A stretch of DNA of 36,282 bases from Deltaproteobacteria bacterium (GCA_016928025.1 JAFGLN010000069.1:1-36282), one strand, 5' to 3'. Positions 1 through 12,584 are shown, counted from the stretch's first letter. Numbers and translations: made by a program. The notes: generated by a model from the letters alone, not told the origin.

Positions 1-227
1 CTTTTATAATCTTATTTTTTAGATGTCTTGCCTTCCAGACTTCGGTAAAATAATCAAAGGATTTTGTGATATACGAAAACACCTAACTATCGTATTCATT
101 CATTGATCTTAGGCAAATTTTATCTTGTTTTTTATTTTGAATCGTCATAAGTTTGGTAAGAATTGATGCAGTAAATATATCTTTTATCAACACATTAACG
201 CCATATCTAGTTCAAGGAGTTTTGAAT

Positions 228-593
228 ATGATGCCCATAACGAGTCAGGAAACTTACCAAGATGGAGATGTGATTTACGAAGAAGGAAGTTATGGTGACT
301 GGCTTTATGTGATATCGAAAGGTCAGGTCGAAATATCAAAAAAGGTCGGCAACAGCAAGGTTGTTATTGAAACCTTAACCGAAGGGGATATTTTCGGCGA
401 ATTGGCGTTTTTAGCGAATATTCCCAGAACAGCAACCGCCTCGTCCATTGGCGAAACGACCGTAGGCCTTGTAGACCGGGAATTTCTTGACGCCGAATAT
501 AATAAAATATCTCAATATTTTAGGCATATTATAAAGTCACTCGTCCTCCGTCTGCAGAAAACAACGGATGCTCTGGCAAATTTTAAAAAATGA
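228..593 (+). CDS. Stand-alone cyclic nucleotide-binding domain protein
   Basis: Encodes a 121-residue protein that is essentially one CRP-type cNMP-binding beta-barrel. The phosphate-binding cassette is visible at residues 53-71 (GDIFGELAFLANIPRTATA), with Glu58 and Arg67-Thr68 where cyclic-nucleotide contacts normally lie. A short C-terminal helix follows. There is no helix-turn-helix, kinase or channel segment, so it is not a classical CRP/FNR regulator and probably acts through a partner protein. I chose the ATG at 228 because AAGGAG lies 8 nt upstream. An in-frame TTG at 153 would add 25 residues but has no ribosome-binding site. It is convergent with the downstream HAD gene. Which ligand it binds, if any, cannot be read from sequence. 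Confidence 0.85.
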   Translation: MMPITSQETYQDGDVIYEEGSYGDWLYVISKGQVEISKKVGNSKVVIETLTEGDIFGELAFLANIPRTATASSIGETTVGLVDREFLDAEYNKISQYFRHIIKSLVLRLQKTTDALANFKK

Positions 594-624
594 TTTTTGA
601 TGAAAAGACCCCTGGCTATTACAA

Positions 625-657
625 CCAATGTTCGTCACGCAAGCGGACTATCATTGG
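625..657. terminator. Possible hairpin between convergent genes
   Basis: CCAATG (625-630) is repeated inverted as CATTGG (652-657) between the convergent cNMP-binding and HAD genes and overlaps the HAD stop codon. There is no clear T-run on either side, so a terminator role is only a guess. Confidence 0.2.
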
Positions 658-1283
658 CTGATTTCGGGGAAAATGTTTGTTATCGCCTTGACGAATAAGT
701 CATGATCCGTATAGACAATAACCTGATAGTTACTTAATTTTGCCCTTTTACAGTGGCCGGAATTATCATCTATAAAAAGGATTTTTTCCGGTTTGAGGCT
801 TAAACGATTTGAGATATCACCAAATAAACTCTTATCCCTTTTACCCTTACCTAAATAGAAGCTATTGAAAACAAAATCAAAATATTGGAAAATGTGGTAT
901 TTCTCGTCGATCCTATCCAGCCAGTCTGTCTGATCGCTCAATATGCCGACAGGGCAATATTCGGTTCTAATTTTTTTCACGATCTCGATCATCCGCGGTC
1001 GAATGGTAAATCGTAACATCAATTCATTTCTCAGGACATCATCTGAATATTTAAGTCCCGTCAATTCTCTTAAGGCATTCCAATAGGCACACTCTGGAAC
1101 TTTTCCGAGCACATACCCGGTGCTGTATATCAATTTCTCCGCCTGCTTGAAGAATATATTCTCATCCATACCATTGGACCGTGCGATCGCTTTTAATCCC
1201 TCTCTGAATCCCTCTTCCGCAATGACTCCGCCAAAATCAAAGATCACCGTGTCAATTTGAGTTCCAGCTTTCCCCATCAACAT
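651..1283 (-). CDS. HAD-superfamily hydrolase (subfamily IA-like)
   Basis: A 210-residue haloacid-dehalogenase-fold phosphatase. Motif I is FDFGGV with nucleophile Asp16; the second Asp of the usual DxD is Gly, as in other FDFGG/FDLGN members. Motif II is Ser116 in ILSDQTD, motif III a Lys in the KGKRDK stretch around 148-151, and motif IV is Asp172-Asp173 in LFIDDNSGH. The helical cap lies between motifs I and II, as in subfamily IA sugar or nucleotide phosphatases. It starts 61 nt after the GH57-GT5 fusion on the same strand, so it may be the last gene of the glucan/trehalose operon. A sugar-phosphate substrate is therefore attractive but unproven. The start has only a weak Shine-Dalgarno, and an ATG two codons later is equally possible. 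Confidence 0.85.
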   Translation of the reverse strand: MLMGKAGTQIDTVIFDFGGVIAEEGFREGLKAIARSNGMDENIFFKQAEKLIYSTGYVLGKVPECAYWNALRELTGLKYSDDVLRNELMLRFTIRPRMIEIVKKIRTEYCPVGILSDQTDWLDRIDEKYHIFQYFDFVFNSFYLGKGKRDKSLFGDISNRLSLKPEKILFIDDNSGHCKRAKLSNYQVIVYTDHDLFVKAITNIFPEISQ

Positions 1284-1344
1284 TATTCTTACTCGTGAAC
1301 CTTTCTTTTTGATTCCTGTGCCCTGTCTCTCTATGCCCCTTTTA

Positions 1345-4047
1345 TTAGGTCAGCGGTTTTCCTCCATTCAATCTTTCATAAATGCGGATATACGCGGCAA
1401 TCATGTTTCCTAAATCATTTTTTTCACGGGCCTCTTTCATGATTCTTCGCAATTGCGGTTCCCTGACGTCCAGGGGCCTCCGATGAAAAGTAAGGCTTTT
1501 TTCAAGGGCATACCATAAACCGGCACTGTCATAATCCCGGAAAAGGAATCCGTTACCGACGCTTTGCGGGGCCCCTTCTTCCCGTAGTCTCAATTCACGG
1601 ATTTTATCGTGATAACCGCCCGTATCCCGATTGGTGGCGGTCGCCCCGAAAATATTCCCGACCTGATCAATTTGTCCGCATGGTTCGTATAAAGAAGCTC
1701 CAAAGACGTCGCTTGCCGCCGCAAAACCAAGCATGGACAAATCTTCACTGTATTTCTGATAGGTCATTTGTCCACCTGAACTCCAGGCCAGACGACCCAG
1801 AATCTCTTCATGGGTGTGGTCGTTGCCGACGCCTTCCGCGACAATCGCCATCTGCACATCCCGGTGGGTAAAAACGAAGCGCTGGGCGACATCTTCCAGC
1901 AGTTCAACACCTTTTTGAACCGTATCCAATCGTGAGGGCCAAAAAAACAATATCGCATCCGGATTAATGTTAAGACCCGTTCTTCCCTGAAATTCAACCA
2001 AATTTTCTCTTTTCGCCGATATAAAATCGTCATCGGGGCCATATCGTCTGACCAGATGTTCGCAACGCTCCGGATACATGCTCAACGACGGGGCATTAAT
2101 GATAGACCAGGCGGCATCACTGTAATACTTGGCCTTCACCTCATTTCTGACGCTTTGAGGAACAATGTTTCTATCCATGAAATAATCGTCGACAACTTCC
2201 TGAAGGAATCTTTCCCCTACAAAATTAATAATGGTTGCGTTTTTGATCGCCGTTGCCTGGCAATCAATGCTCCTCCGGCCCCTGAAATCCGTAAAATAGA
2301 GGTACTTCGATAATTCAAACAGGTTAACACCATACAATAGGTCAATGGGCAAATCGGCTGTAAATACATTATGGACGGTATGCAGAACCGGCAGCTCCGT
2401 CGCTTTGGCATAAGCCGTAATAATGCCGCCGGCCATCCAGTCGTGGCTGTGAATGATGAGCCGACCTTCGTGTTTCGCACGGGTCTCTTTGATCACATAA
2501 TTGACGATATCTCTTTGAAACTCGGCCGCCGTTAAAATTGGATCGCCCGAATAGGCGCTAAAATGATCGGCAAAAACGGAAGAACTGACCAAATGAATTT
2601 TTTCCGGATCGATCTTATAGCGCATCTCCCGCCATTGATATTCGTCCATTCCGGACTCTTTTTGAAATCTTTTCTTTAAATTGAGCAGCGTCAAGTGAAC
2701 ATCGATGCCTCTGTCCCCCAAACCTTCACAAAGAGCGGAGATAACTTCACCCTGTCCGCCGCTCTTTCCGGATATGTATTTCGCCAGAGCGCCCATATCC
2801 CCCGGTAATCTCCCCGTTTCCGGTGTTATGATCATCACTGCCGTTCTTTGCAGCTTTTTAAAAACTGCGAATCGCTGAATGCTCATGGCAAGGTCGTCAA
2901 TTTTTCGGGTCAGAATATGCGTCGGCCTGGCAATTGATCCTCCATAGGGATTAAAATAGGAATGAACGGCATGGTCTTCGCCGATACTTTCATGAAGAAA
3001 ATAGACATGGTCAGAGGTTGTCAGATGACGCCACCGGGTCAGCAGTTCTCTTCCGGCTCTATGAGCATTGTCTTCCATGTCTTCTATATCTTTGAATAAG
3101 TCGTATTGAACCGGATTCCCCAACCACCCGAAGGTGTCTCTTCCTTTATCTGCCCAAGACGAGGTTGATAAATTACCGATATTTAAAACAGGACATTGCG
3201 CATCTTTAAATAATTCGGCTATTTCGGTCGGTGTCGCACAGATAATGTTTTTATGCTGGGAAAGGGCTCCCGGCAGACGTCTCCAAAAATCAAATATGCC
3301 TTTGTCCTCCCAGATATGTTCCCCGATATGCTCGTAATCATAACCGAGGAGAACCGCTTCACCGTCAATTTTTCCAATATATGACGCATAGGTCTCCGGT
3401 GAAATGGGGGTATGCGGAAAACGGAAAGCGATATCATCACTTAAATCCCTGTTGCGGGGGATAACAATAAGATTACATCCATAGGCGCGAAAGACGGCAT
3501 TCGGAGAAATCAGACCTCCACTGTTCATATACATATCGTCTCTTTTTTCGCACAGAATGGACATATATCCCATACTGTCAACAACCTCGGCAATCTGGTT
3601 GTTGTACATCAGCTCCGTGTTTCTGAAGGACTTCGGAAAAACCCCGAACAAGACGCGCAACTTGTCGCGATGGAGGGAAACCTGATCCCGAAACTCTTTT
3701 TTTGCGGGATCATTAAACAGACTGGTCAAAGAATGATAGTACGTTTCATCCAGAAATTCGACCTGTTGACGACCTTTGCCGGCATCCAGCAAATTCTGAA
3801 GGGCCTTGATCACTTCCGGATTAAATCTTTCAGCCTGTTCTAAAAATGTCCCCGACATGCTGAACGTAATTTTAAAATCCGGATATTTTGCGATCATTTC
3901 CGCAAACATGTACGTCGCGGGCAGATAACATTTTTCAGCGACCTTATTAAATATCTCCCGGTTCATCTCCTCCCAGAGAAACTTGTCCCGGTCCGGATGC
4001 AATCGGCAGGGCTGATGGAGCTGAAAATAAAATGATGCTAAAGGCAT
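1345..4047 (-). CDS. GH57 glycosidase - GT5 glycogen synthase fusion
   Basis: A 900-residue cytoplasmic protein with two catalytic modules. Residues 1 to about 390 are a GH57 domain of the MJ1611 alpha-amylase type: LHQP near residue 10, the nucleophile region GYDYEHIGEH with candidate Glu239, and the acid/base region LTTSDHVYF with Asp346 followed by HSYFNPYGG. From about residue 402 a starch/glycogen synthase (GT5) follows: KSGGQGEV at 428 (the KxGG glucosyl-nucleotide loop), HSHDWMAGG near 534, RLDTVQKG near 706, and YEPCG near 787 with the catalytic-region Glu788, then RDTGGYHD. Family knowledge says GT5 extends alpha-1,4-glucan from ADP- or UDP-glucose and GH57 cuts or rearranges it. No separate glgA or glgB is present here. 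The ATG at 4047 has AAGGAAGG 6 nt upstream and is preferred over the TTG one codon earlier. It sits 119 nt after malQ, the loosest junction of the block. Confidence 0.9.
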   Translation of the reverse strand: MPLASFYFQLHQPCRLHPDRDKFLWEEMNREIFNKVAEKCYLPATYMFAEMIAKYPDFKITFSMSGTFLEQAERFNPEVIKALQNLLDAGKGRQQVEFLDETYYHSLTSLFNDPAKKEFRDQVSLHRDKLRVLFGVFPKSFRNTELMYNNQIAEVVDSMGYMSILCEKRDDMYMNSGGLISPNAVFRAYGCNLIVIPRNRDLSDDIAFRFPHTPISPETYASYIGKIDGEAVLLGYDYEHIGEHIWEDKGIFDFWRRLPGALSQHKNIICATPTEIAELFKDAQCPVLNIGNLSTSSWADKGRDTFGWLGNPVQYDLFKDIEDMEDNAHRAGRELLTRWRHLTTSDHVYFLHESIGEDHAVHSYFNPYGGSIARPTHILTRKIDDLAMSIQRFAVFKKLQRTAVMIITPETGRLPGDMGALAKYISGKSGGQGEVISALCEGLGDRGIDVHLTLLNLKKRFQKESGMDEYQWREMRYKIDPEKIHLVSSSVFADHFSAYSGDPILTAAEFQRDIVNYVIKETRAKHEGRLIIHSHDWMAGGIITAYAKATELPVLHTVHNVFTADLPIDLLYGVNLFELSKYLYFTDFRGRRSIDCQATAIKNATIINFVGERFLQEVVDDYFMDRNIVPQSVRNEVKAKYYSDAAWSIINAPSLSMYPERCEHLVRRYGPDDDFISAKRENLVEFQGRTGLNINPDAILFFWPSRLDTVQKGVELLEDVAQRFVFTHRDVQMAIVAEGVGNDHTHEEILGRLAWSSGGQMTYQKYSEDLSMLGFAAASDVFGASLYEPCGQIDQVGNIFGATATNRDTGGYHDKIRELRLREEGAPQSVGNGFLFRDYDSAGLWYALEKSLTFHRRPLDVREPQLRRIMKEAREKNDLGNMIAAYIRIYERLNGGKPLT

Positions 4048-4166
4048 CAATAACCTTCCTTTTACGGAATTTACGTTAATCCGCTTTCAGTTTAAAACAA
4101 TGCATCCGATAAATCAACAATAAGCCCCGTCGATTACGATATTTTTGGGGGCCGTTGTATTTGTTG

Positions 4167-6074
4167 TCAATCCATTTGATCGATGTTTTTTTTACGGCTT
4201 CTGCGCCCTTCATCCATGGCCGCGGCAACAGAACAGACCAACGGATGTTTTGGAACGTCATCCAGCATAACGGGCAATGCCAGCGACCAATTGGGGTAAC
4301 TCGTCGTTGTGCCCGGCATGTTGGGCCGTTTCAACACCCCCAACGCATCGTCGATCATCGCCACGGCAACCATTGACGATCCCTGAGCCAGTGCTTTGTG
4401 GAGTTTGGGTATCACGTCGGCCGCCTGAACATCGCCTGGAACCTCCGCTAATTTTGACACTCTCCTGCATATCCGGCGGTAATCTTCCTCAGGGGGATTC
4501 AGTCCCAACTTGCGTTGAATACGAACGTCCTGACCGCTCCATAGCCCGGCCAAGGTCGGAAGGTCATGCGTTGTTATGGATGCCATTGTCTGCGTTCGAT
4601 AGACGGACGGCAATTTCTTTTCGAACCAGAACAGCGCACAGCCCAGAATGCGCCGGAACGCCAGTCGACGTCGCACGCCCGCAGCTACCGTTCCGAGATC
4701 TTCACCAATGATAACAGCCTTATGACGCTGGCTTTCCACCGCCAGAACGGCCAGCATTTCTTCAACGGGATAGGCCACATAGGTGCCTCTTTGCGGTGCC
4801 ATGCCTTCGGGTATCCAGAAAAGACGAAAAAGTGCCATGACGTGATCGATGCGCAGTCCGCCGGCGTGCGTCATGGCGGCTTTCAGACTTTCAATAAAAG
4901 GTCCATAGCCGGCCTTACGGAGCTTCCAGGGCACAAAAGGCTCCACACCCCAATCCTGCCCTAACGCGTTGAATTTGTCCGGCGGCGCTCCCATCCGGAC
5001 ACCTTCGGCCATCATATCCTGCCAGCGCCAGGCATCGGCGCCTCCGGGGTCGAAACCGATGGGAAGATCCGTGATCAGCAGGGTTGATTTTCCGACAAGA
5101 CCGAGTTGCCCATCGATCAGCCATTGAAGCCACTGATGAAATCTCATTCGTTGGATGGACTCTTCAGCAAAACGTTTCACGGCACCCCCATCCGACCTTC
5201 TGAATCGTTTGGGCCAGTCATGCCAGTTAGAGCCATACTGTTCTGACAGAGCGCAAAAAATGGCAAACTTTTCGAGGGCATCGCCTTGATCTGCGCAATA
5301 ATGCTCAAAGGCCCGCGTCGGTCGAAACGTTTTCCATAGCCGATCCAAGGCGGTCATCTTAAGTTTAAAAACCGCATCTCGGTCGATATGGCGTTTATCA
5401 TTCATCTGTCTTGCTTTTGCGGCAAGCTTTTCAATACTTTTGTGGTCTTCAGCGGCACCGGGTACAGCTTCAATATTGAGATAAAGGGGATTGCGAAATA
5501 AACGGCTCGTCGGGTAGTATGGGCTGGGCTGCTGCGGCAGCCCCGGCGTCGCGGCACACAATGGATTGATCAACAGTAAATCGGCCTTTGTTTTAGCGAC
5601 GGACCACTTTGCACACCGTTCCAGGTCGCCCAGGTCCCCGATCCCCCAACTCCGACTTGATCGAAGGGCATAAAGTTGAACGCTCCATCCCCAGGCATTC
5701 AAGCCGTCCGGCAGATAACAGCCTTCGGAAGGAGCAACAATAATCAGCTGTGGTTTTCCCCGGTGAGACAGATAAAGATGATGATATCCGACAGGTAAAT
5801 CAGAAGGCAGCCGGTCTTTGATTTTCAGAGTCGTTCCGTCTTCAAGAACAATTTCTCCGTGTCCGCGGATTCCATACCCTCTGCCGGCTTTGATGACGCG
5901 AACGGGTCGTTCGGCTTCTTCAATGGCCCCTTTGAATGGAATATCCATTGCGGAATGAATGGCATCTCTCGCTTTGGGGTCTGTCTTTTGCCATCGAAAA
6001 TGGGAATCCCGGTAGCCTTCATAGACACCCCAAGCGTCGATGCCCTTATTCCTTTCGCTTTTCTTCATGGTCAT
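4167..6074 (-). CDS. malQ: 4-alpha-glucanotransferase (amylomaltase, GH77)
   Basis: A 635-residue GH77 enzyme that transfers alpha-1,4-glucan segments between maltodextrins. Signature stretches are SWGIGDLGDL (about 142-151), SPYYPTSRLFRNPLYL (about 184-199), nucleophile Asp410 in GGLRIDHVMAL, acid/base Glu458 in IIGEDLG and Asp504 in TTHDLPT. The N-terminal region of about 130 residues resembles the accessory beta domain of proteobacterial MalQ. The start overlaps the treZ stop by 4 nt and is served by GAGG inside the end of treZ, so it should be translationally coupled. In this operon it can lengthen the short maltodextrins left by TreY/TreZ so that they re-enter the TreY reaction. Confidence 0.95.
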   Translation of the reverse strand: MTMKKSERNKGIDAWGVYEGYRDSHFRWQKTDPKARDAIHSAMDIPFKGAIEEAERPVRVIKAGRGYGIRGHGEIVLEDGTTLKIKDRLPSDLPVGYHHLYLSHRGKPQLIIVAPSEGCYLPDGLNAWGWSVQLYALRSSRSWGIGDLGDLERCAKWSVAKTKADLLLINPLCAATPGLPQQPSPYYPTSRLFRNPLYLNIEAVPGAAEDHKSIEKLAAKARQMNDKRHIDRDAVFKLKMTALDRLWKTFRPTRAFEHYCADQGDALEKFAIFCALSEQYGSNWHDWPKRFRRSDGGAVKRFAEESIQRMRFHQWLQWLIDGQLGLVGKSTLLITDLPIGFDPGGADAWRWQDMMAEGVRMGAPPDKFNALGQDWGVEPFVPWKLRKAGYGPFIESLKAAMTHAGGLRIDHVMALFRLFWIPEGMAPQRGTYVAYPVEEMLAVLAVESQRHKAVIIGEDLGTVAAGVRRRLAFRRILGCALFWFEKKLPSVYRTQTMASITTHDLPTLAGLWSGQDVRIQRKLGLNPPEEDYRRICRRVSKLAEVPGDVQAADVIPKLHKALAQGSSMVAVAMIDDALGVLKRPNMPGTTTSYPNWSLALPVMLDDVPKHPLVCSVAAAMDEGRRSRKKNIDQMD

Positions 6075-7813
6075 TTTTGTGCCTCATATCGCACAATAGC
6101 GACAGTATCCGACGGCAAGAAAATACCACCTGACTTGACAGAAATGTCCTTATCCGACGATGCCAGAACATCGACGGTTTTTTCGGATTCAAGAGGGATA
6201 ATCTGAGCGCTGCCGGATAGATTACAAACCGTAGCGACTCCGGACCGCTCAATCAGAAACCATCGCTTCGTTTCGTCAAAACGCGTTTTAATCAGCTCCC
6301 GTCGACCATCGAGCAGGACCGGTGTTGAACGCCGGATACCGATCAACGTTCTGTACCAATCCAGCAATTCCTTATGCTCTTCGTGCGCGAGTTCATTCCA
6401 GTTCAGTTTGGATGTTCGAAATGTTTCCGGATCCTGCGGGTCCGGCACGTCATTCGGATCCCATCCGAAAGACTTGAACTCCCGGCGCCTGCCCTCCGTC
6501 ACAGCGAGCCCCAGTTCTTCCTGTTCGTGATTGGTAAAGTATAAAAACGGGTTGCCTGCCCCCCACTCTTCACCTTGAAAAATGAGCGGGATAAAGGCCG
6601 ATGTCATAACCACAGCGACACCGATCTTTTGACGTTTGAGGCCCGCCAGCTGGCCGATACGATCACCTTTTGCCCGGTTGCCTACCTGGTCATGGTTCTG
6701 CAAAAAAGCTACAAAACGATGCCCGGACAATTCATCCGTGCTTCTTCCGTGATGACGATCGCGGTGAACGGAATATTTTCCATCATAAACGTAAGCCTTT
6801 TTAACGGCATCGGCCAAATCGGTCATCCTGCCGAAATCCGCATAATAACCCTGCCGTTCGCCCGTCAGAACACAATGCAGGGCATGATGGAAATCGTCGG
6901 TCCATTGCGCATCCAATCCGTATCCTCCAATCGACTTCCGCTGGACCAGGCGCGGGTTATTCAGGTCGCTTTCCGCAATCAGAACCGGATGGCGTCCCGT
7001 CTGCGCCTTCAGTGCTTCGACTTCTGCGGACAGCTGCTCCAGAAAATGGACGGCCGACATGTCCAGTATGGCATGGACGGCATCAATTCGCAGTCCGTCA
7101 AAATGGTAATCGCGAAGCCACATCAGGGCGTTTTGCACGAGAAAACGGCGGACCTCATCGCTGCCGGCATCGTCAAAATTCACCGCCGGCCCCCATGGGG
7201 TGCTATAACGATCCGTAAAGTAAGGACCGAACTCACCCAGATAATTTCCCGACGGTCCAAGATGGTTATAGACAACATCCAGCAATACGGCAAGACCGCG
7301 GGTATGACAGGCATCCACAAGACGTTGAAGGCCGGTGGGACCACCGTAAACATGATACGGGGCGTACAGATCGACGCCGTCATATCCCCATCCGCGATTT
7401 CCGGGAAATTCGTTGACCGGCATCAGTTCAACATGGGTGACTCCCAGATCGATGAGATGGTCGAGGCGTTCAATTGCGGCTTCAAATGTACCCTCCGGTG
7501 TAAATGTTCCTATGTGAAGTTCATAAACGATCCCTTCGGCCAATGGCGGCGCCTGCCATTTGTCATCATGCCAGGTAAACTGGTTATGATCGACAAACCG
7601 TGAAGGGCCGTGAATGCCGAAGGGCTGAAAAGGTGACCGCGGATCCGGCCTCGGTTCACCGCCGTCAATCATAAATTGATAGTCGATGACCGTCTTCCTA
7701 TGTGCCGTATCCACGGCCCACCAGCCTGATTTTTGTTTCGTCATGGCCACAGGATGTTTTTCAATTACAAGATATACCTTAGCGGCCAGTGGCGCCCAGA
7801 CTTCGAACCGCAT
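6071..7813 (-). CDS. treZ: Malto-oligosyltrehalose trehalohydrolase
   Basis: A 580-residue GH13 enzyme that cleaves the alpha-1,4 bond next to the terminal trehalosyl unit and releases free trehalose. An N-terminal beta-sandwich (FEVWAP at residue 3) precedes the barrel. The barrel carries VYELHIGTFTPEGTF (about 96-110), nucleophile Asp244 in FDGLRIDAVHAI, acid/base Glu281 in LIAESDLN and Asp375 in LQNHDQVGN. YELHIGTFTPEGTF and NHDQVGNRAKGDR are typical of TreZ rather than of branching enzyme. Only 3 nt separate it from treY. Its ribosome-binding site GAGGAGGTG overlaps the last codons of treY, which indicates coupled translation and a TreY:TreZ balance. Confidence 0.95.
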   Translation of the reverse strand: MRFEVWAPLAAKVYLVIEKHPVAMTKQKSGWWAVDTAHRKTVIDYQFMIDGGEPRPDPRSPFQPFGIHGPSRFVDHNQFTWHDDKWQAPPLAEGIVYELHIGTFTPEGTFEAAIERLDHLIDLGVTHVELMPVNEFPGNRGWGYDGVDLYAPYHVYGGPTGLQRLVDACHTRGLAVLLDVVYNHLGPSGNYLGEFGPYFTDRYSTPWGPAVNFDDAGSDEVRRFLVQNALMWLRDYHFDGLRIDAVHAILDMSAVHFLEQLSAEVEALKAQTGRHPVLIAESDLNNPRLVQRKSIGGYGLDAQWTDDFHHALHCVLTGERQGYYADFGRMTDLADAVKKAYVYDGKYSVHRDRHHGRSTDELSGHRFVAFLQNHDQVGNRAKGDRIGQLAGLKRQKIGVAVVMTSAFIPLIFQGEEWGAGNPFLYFTNHEQEELGLAVTEGRRREFKSFGWDPNDVPDPQDPETFRTSKLNWNELAHEEHKELLDWYRTLIGIRRSTPVLLDGRRELIKTRFDETKRWFLIERSGVATVCNLSGSAQIIPLESEKTVDVLASSDKDISVKSGGIFLPSDTVAIVRYEAQK

Positions 7814-7816
7814 GTT

Positions 7817-10460
7817 TCACACCTCCTCAGACCGGCAGAAAAGCGCCACTGGAAATCGCTGCAGAATATCCTTAACCTGTGCTTTCCCCTTAATGGCATC
7901 GCCGGTGAATGCATTGCGCCACTGCCCGCGAGGAAAAGTAAGTTCCGTGTCCGCCCAATCGCCTTTCAGTCCGATGAACAGGCGCGGGGCAACCGTCATA
8001 ACATGATCGCCGCGAGTAAAAGCAATCACGTGCTCGCGTTTTAAACCAGCGGCTGACAACGGCCGATAGCAGCCTTTCTCATTAAAGAATTGCGGATAGG
8101 TGTTTCTCAGGGCCAGGGTTTTCCGAATGACATACATTTTGGGCAGACCCTCTTCCACCCGTTGCCACGCACTTTCCGGTGTGATCTCGTCCATTTCATC
8201 CAGTAAACGCTGTCTGAGTCCGTAATCGACAGGCCGACGATTGTCCGGATCGACCAGACTCAGATCCCATAATTCCGTGCCCTGATAGATATCCGGAATT
8301 CCGGGTGCTGTCAGCTTGAGCAGTGTCTGTGACAGAGAATTGATCGCGGCGGGAATTTTTAAAGTTTCAACGAACAGTTCCAGATCGTTTCTAAAAACGT
8401 CATCAGACAGAGCGCCTTGAACAAAATGTTCCAGCGCATCCTCATATTCAGAACTGGGGAGGATCCACGAAGTGAATTGCTTGGCCTCTCTGGCGGCTTT
8501 CTGCATGTAAACCGCCAGGCGATTTTCATCGATGGGCCAGGCACCGATCAGGGTCTGATAAAAAAGGTATTCGGTGTTGCGGTCCGGATAATCTCCGGTC
8601 CGATAAGAAGCGGTTGTTTCGTTCCAGCGAAGGACGGCACTGCGCCAAACATCCGGTATTTCTGAAAGCAAATGAATCCTGGCCCTAACATCCTCGCTTC
8701 GTTTTGTATCATGGGTACTGGTCGCAAGCATCCCGTATGGCGAACGCTGCTGCTTATCACGGCAATGACGGTGGAATGCTTCGACGGAATCGCCAAACAG
8801 ACCCGGATTGCCGCCCACCTCGTTGAGTGAAACAAGGCGGTTAAAACAATAAAAGGCTGTGTCTTCCACCCCTTTGGCCATGGCCGGACCCGTGAGTTGC
8901 TGAATCCGTAAGGCCGCTTCCCATTCCAGATCGCCTTCGATCTTCAGCAGCAATATGTCCCGGAGAAAATTCAAAACGTCCTCATCCATATCCGGCCTGA
9001 AGTATCGAACTTTTTCGACGGCTTCATTGATATAAGATACATCCCTTTGAATGACGCCGTCAGATCCCGGCCGCACATAGCTTCGGTAAACCGGAAAACA
9101 GGCAATGAATTCACGCAATGCGTCATCGAGCTGATCACGAGTAAAATCTCGTGAACGCCTGTGGCGAGCGCAAATGCGCTCAAGCATTGTCGTCAGGTGG
9201 CTGATATCTCCGCCGAACAATTTCTTCAAAACCAGATGTTTTTTTTCGCGAACCACGATTTCGTAATCCACCGATTGTCCTGTGAATTCATGATAGAAGT
9301 CAGACAGCATTTTCAGACCACTGGTATTGATAAAAATGGAATTGACAAAATTCGCGAAATCGTAGCCCGTGGTCCCGTCAACATCCCATTCGGCCGGAAG
9401 TTGTTCTTCAACTCCGAGAATCTTCTCTACCAGAAGCCATGCGTTGGGTGCGGTTTTGCGCAGCCGGGAAATATACTGCGCGGGATCAAGCAGACCATCA
9501 ATATGGTCAATTCGCACACCTGCCAGCACCCTCTGTTTAAGCCACTGAAGAACCAAGGCATGTGTCGCCTCGAAAACGGCTTCATCTTCCATACGCAGAC
9601 TGACGAGGTGATTGATATCGAAGAACCGCCGGTAACCGAGTTCCGAAAGTGAGGCACGCCAGCACATTAAACGATAATGCTGCTGCTCCAGCAATCGATC
9701 CATTGCCTCCGGTGTTGTATTGATTCCCTTTATGATCTCGTCGACGGCAAGGGCCGCGGGAATTTCACTTTTTAACAGATTATTCAGACGTTCCCGCAGG
9801 ATTTCATTCGTTCGATCCTTATTGTCATCGCCCTGTATATCCCTTGTTTCGCCTTTAACCTGTTTCCGCATATCAGCCGCCAGGAGGACCAGATCGGATG
9901 ACCCGGATCTGAAGGACGCCCTCTCGATCATTGCATGTATTGATTGAATCGACACAGGAAAGGATTGATCGTAATACCGAATGCAAAACCCGAGATTATC
10001 TCTCTCCAGATGAATCTCTTTGACCTCCAGAACCCGGCCGTAATGGTCGCCGAGAACCGGCAGTAAAACAATATCGCGGTCGCCCTCTTCCTTGCGTTTC
10101 CAGTTAATATCGAAAAAGGAGGCAAATCGGCTGGATGGGCCGTTTTCAAGAACATTCCACCACCAGGGATTTTCACGACCGGCGATGGCCATATGATTGG
10201 GAACCACGTCCAGAATTTGACCCAGACCGGCCGCGGTTAATGCCTCACAAAATCTCGTATGGCCTGCGGAGCCGCCCAGGTCTTCGCTGACGCGTGTCGG
10301 ATCCACCAGATCGTACCCGTGTTCGCTGCCTTGCCTTGCCTGCAGATAGGGTGAACAGTATACATGACTGACGCCTAATCGATGCAGGTAATCGGCAAGG
10401 GCTGCCGCCTCATCAAATCCAAAGTTCGGGCACAGTTGCAAACGATAAGTGGCGTTTGCT

Positions 10461-10471
<11 letters not shown>
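7817..10471 (-). CDS. treY: Malto-oligosyltrehalose synthase
   Basis: An 884-residue GH13 intramolecular transglucosidase that turns the reducing-end alpha-1,4 bond of a maltodextrin into the alpha,alpha-1,1 bond of trehalose. Visible elements are the N-terminal ATYRLQL, HVYCSPYLQAR and GSEHGYDLVDP (about 35-57) typical of TreY, DVVPNHMA (about 88-95), nucleophile Asp322 in AGVRIDHIDGL, acid/base Glu349 in LLVEKILG, and Asp588 in TSTHDTKRSED. The length is somewhat above the roughly 700-850 residues common in the family. The start overlaps the glgX stop by 11 nt. No strong independent ribosome-binding site is visible, so translation probably depends on glgX. Confidence 0.95.

Positions 10472-12584
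<2,113 letters not shown>

Noticed and set aside
153..227. N-terminal extension of the cNMP-binding protein from a TTG
   Set aside because: No ribosome-binding site, whereas AAGGAG precedes the ATG at 228.
6575..7603. 342-codon plus-strand frame opposite treZ
   Set aside because: Antisense shadow of a gene with all TreZ catalytic motifs; no ribosome-binding site or domain.
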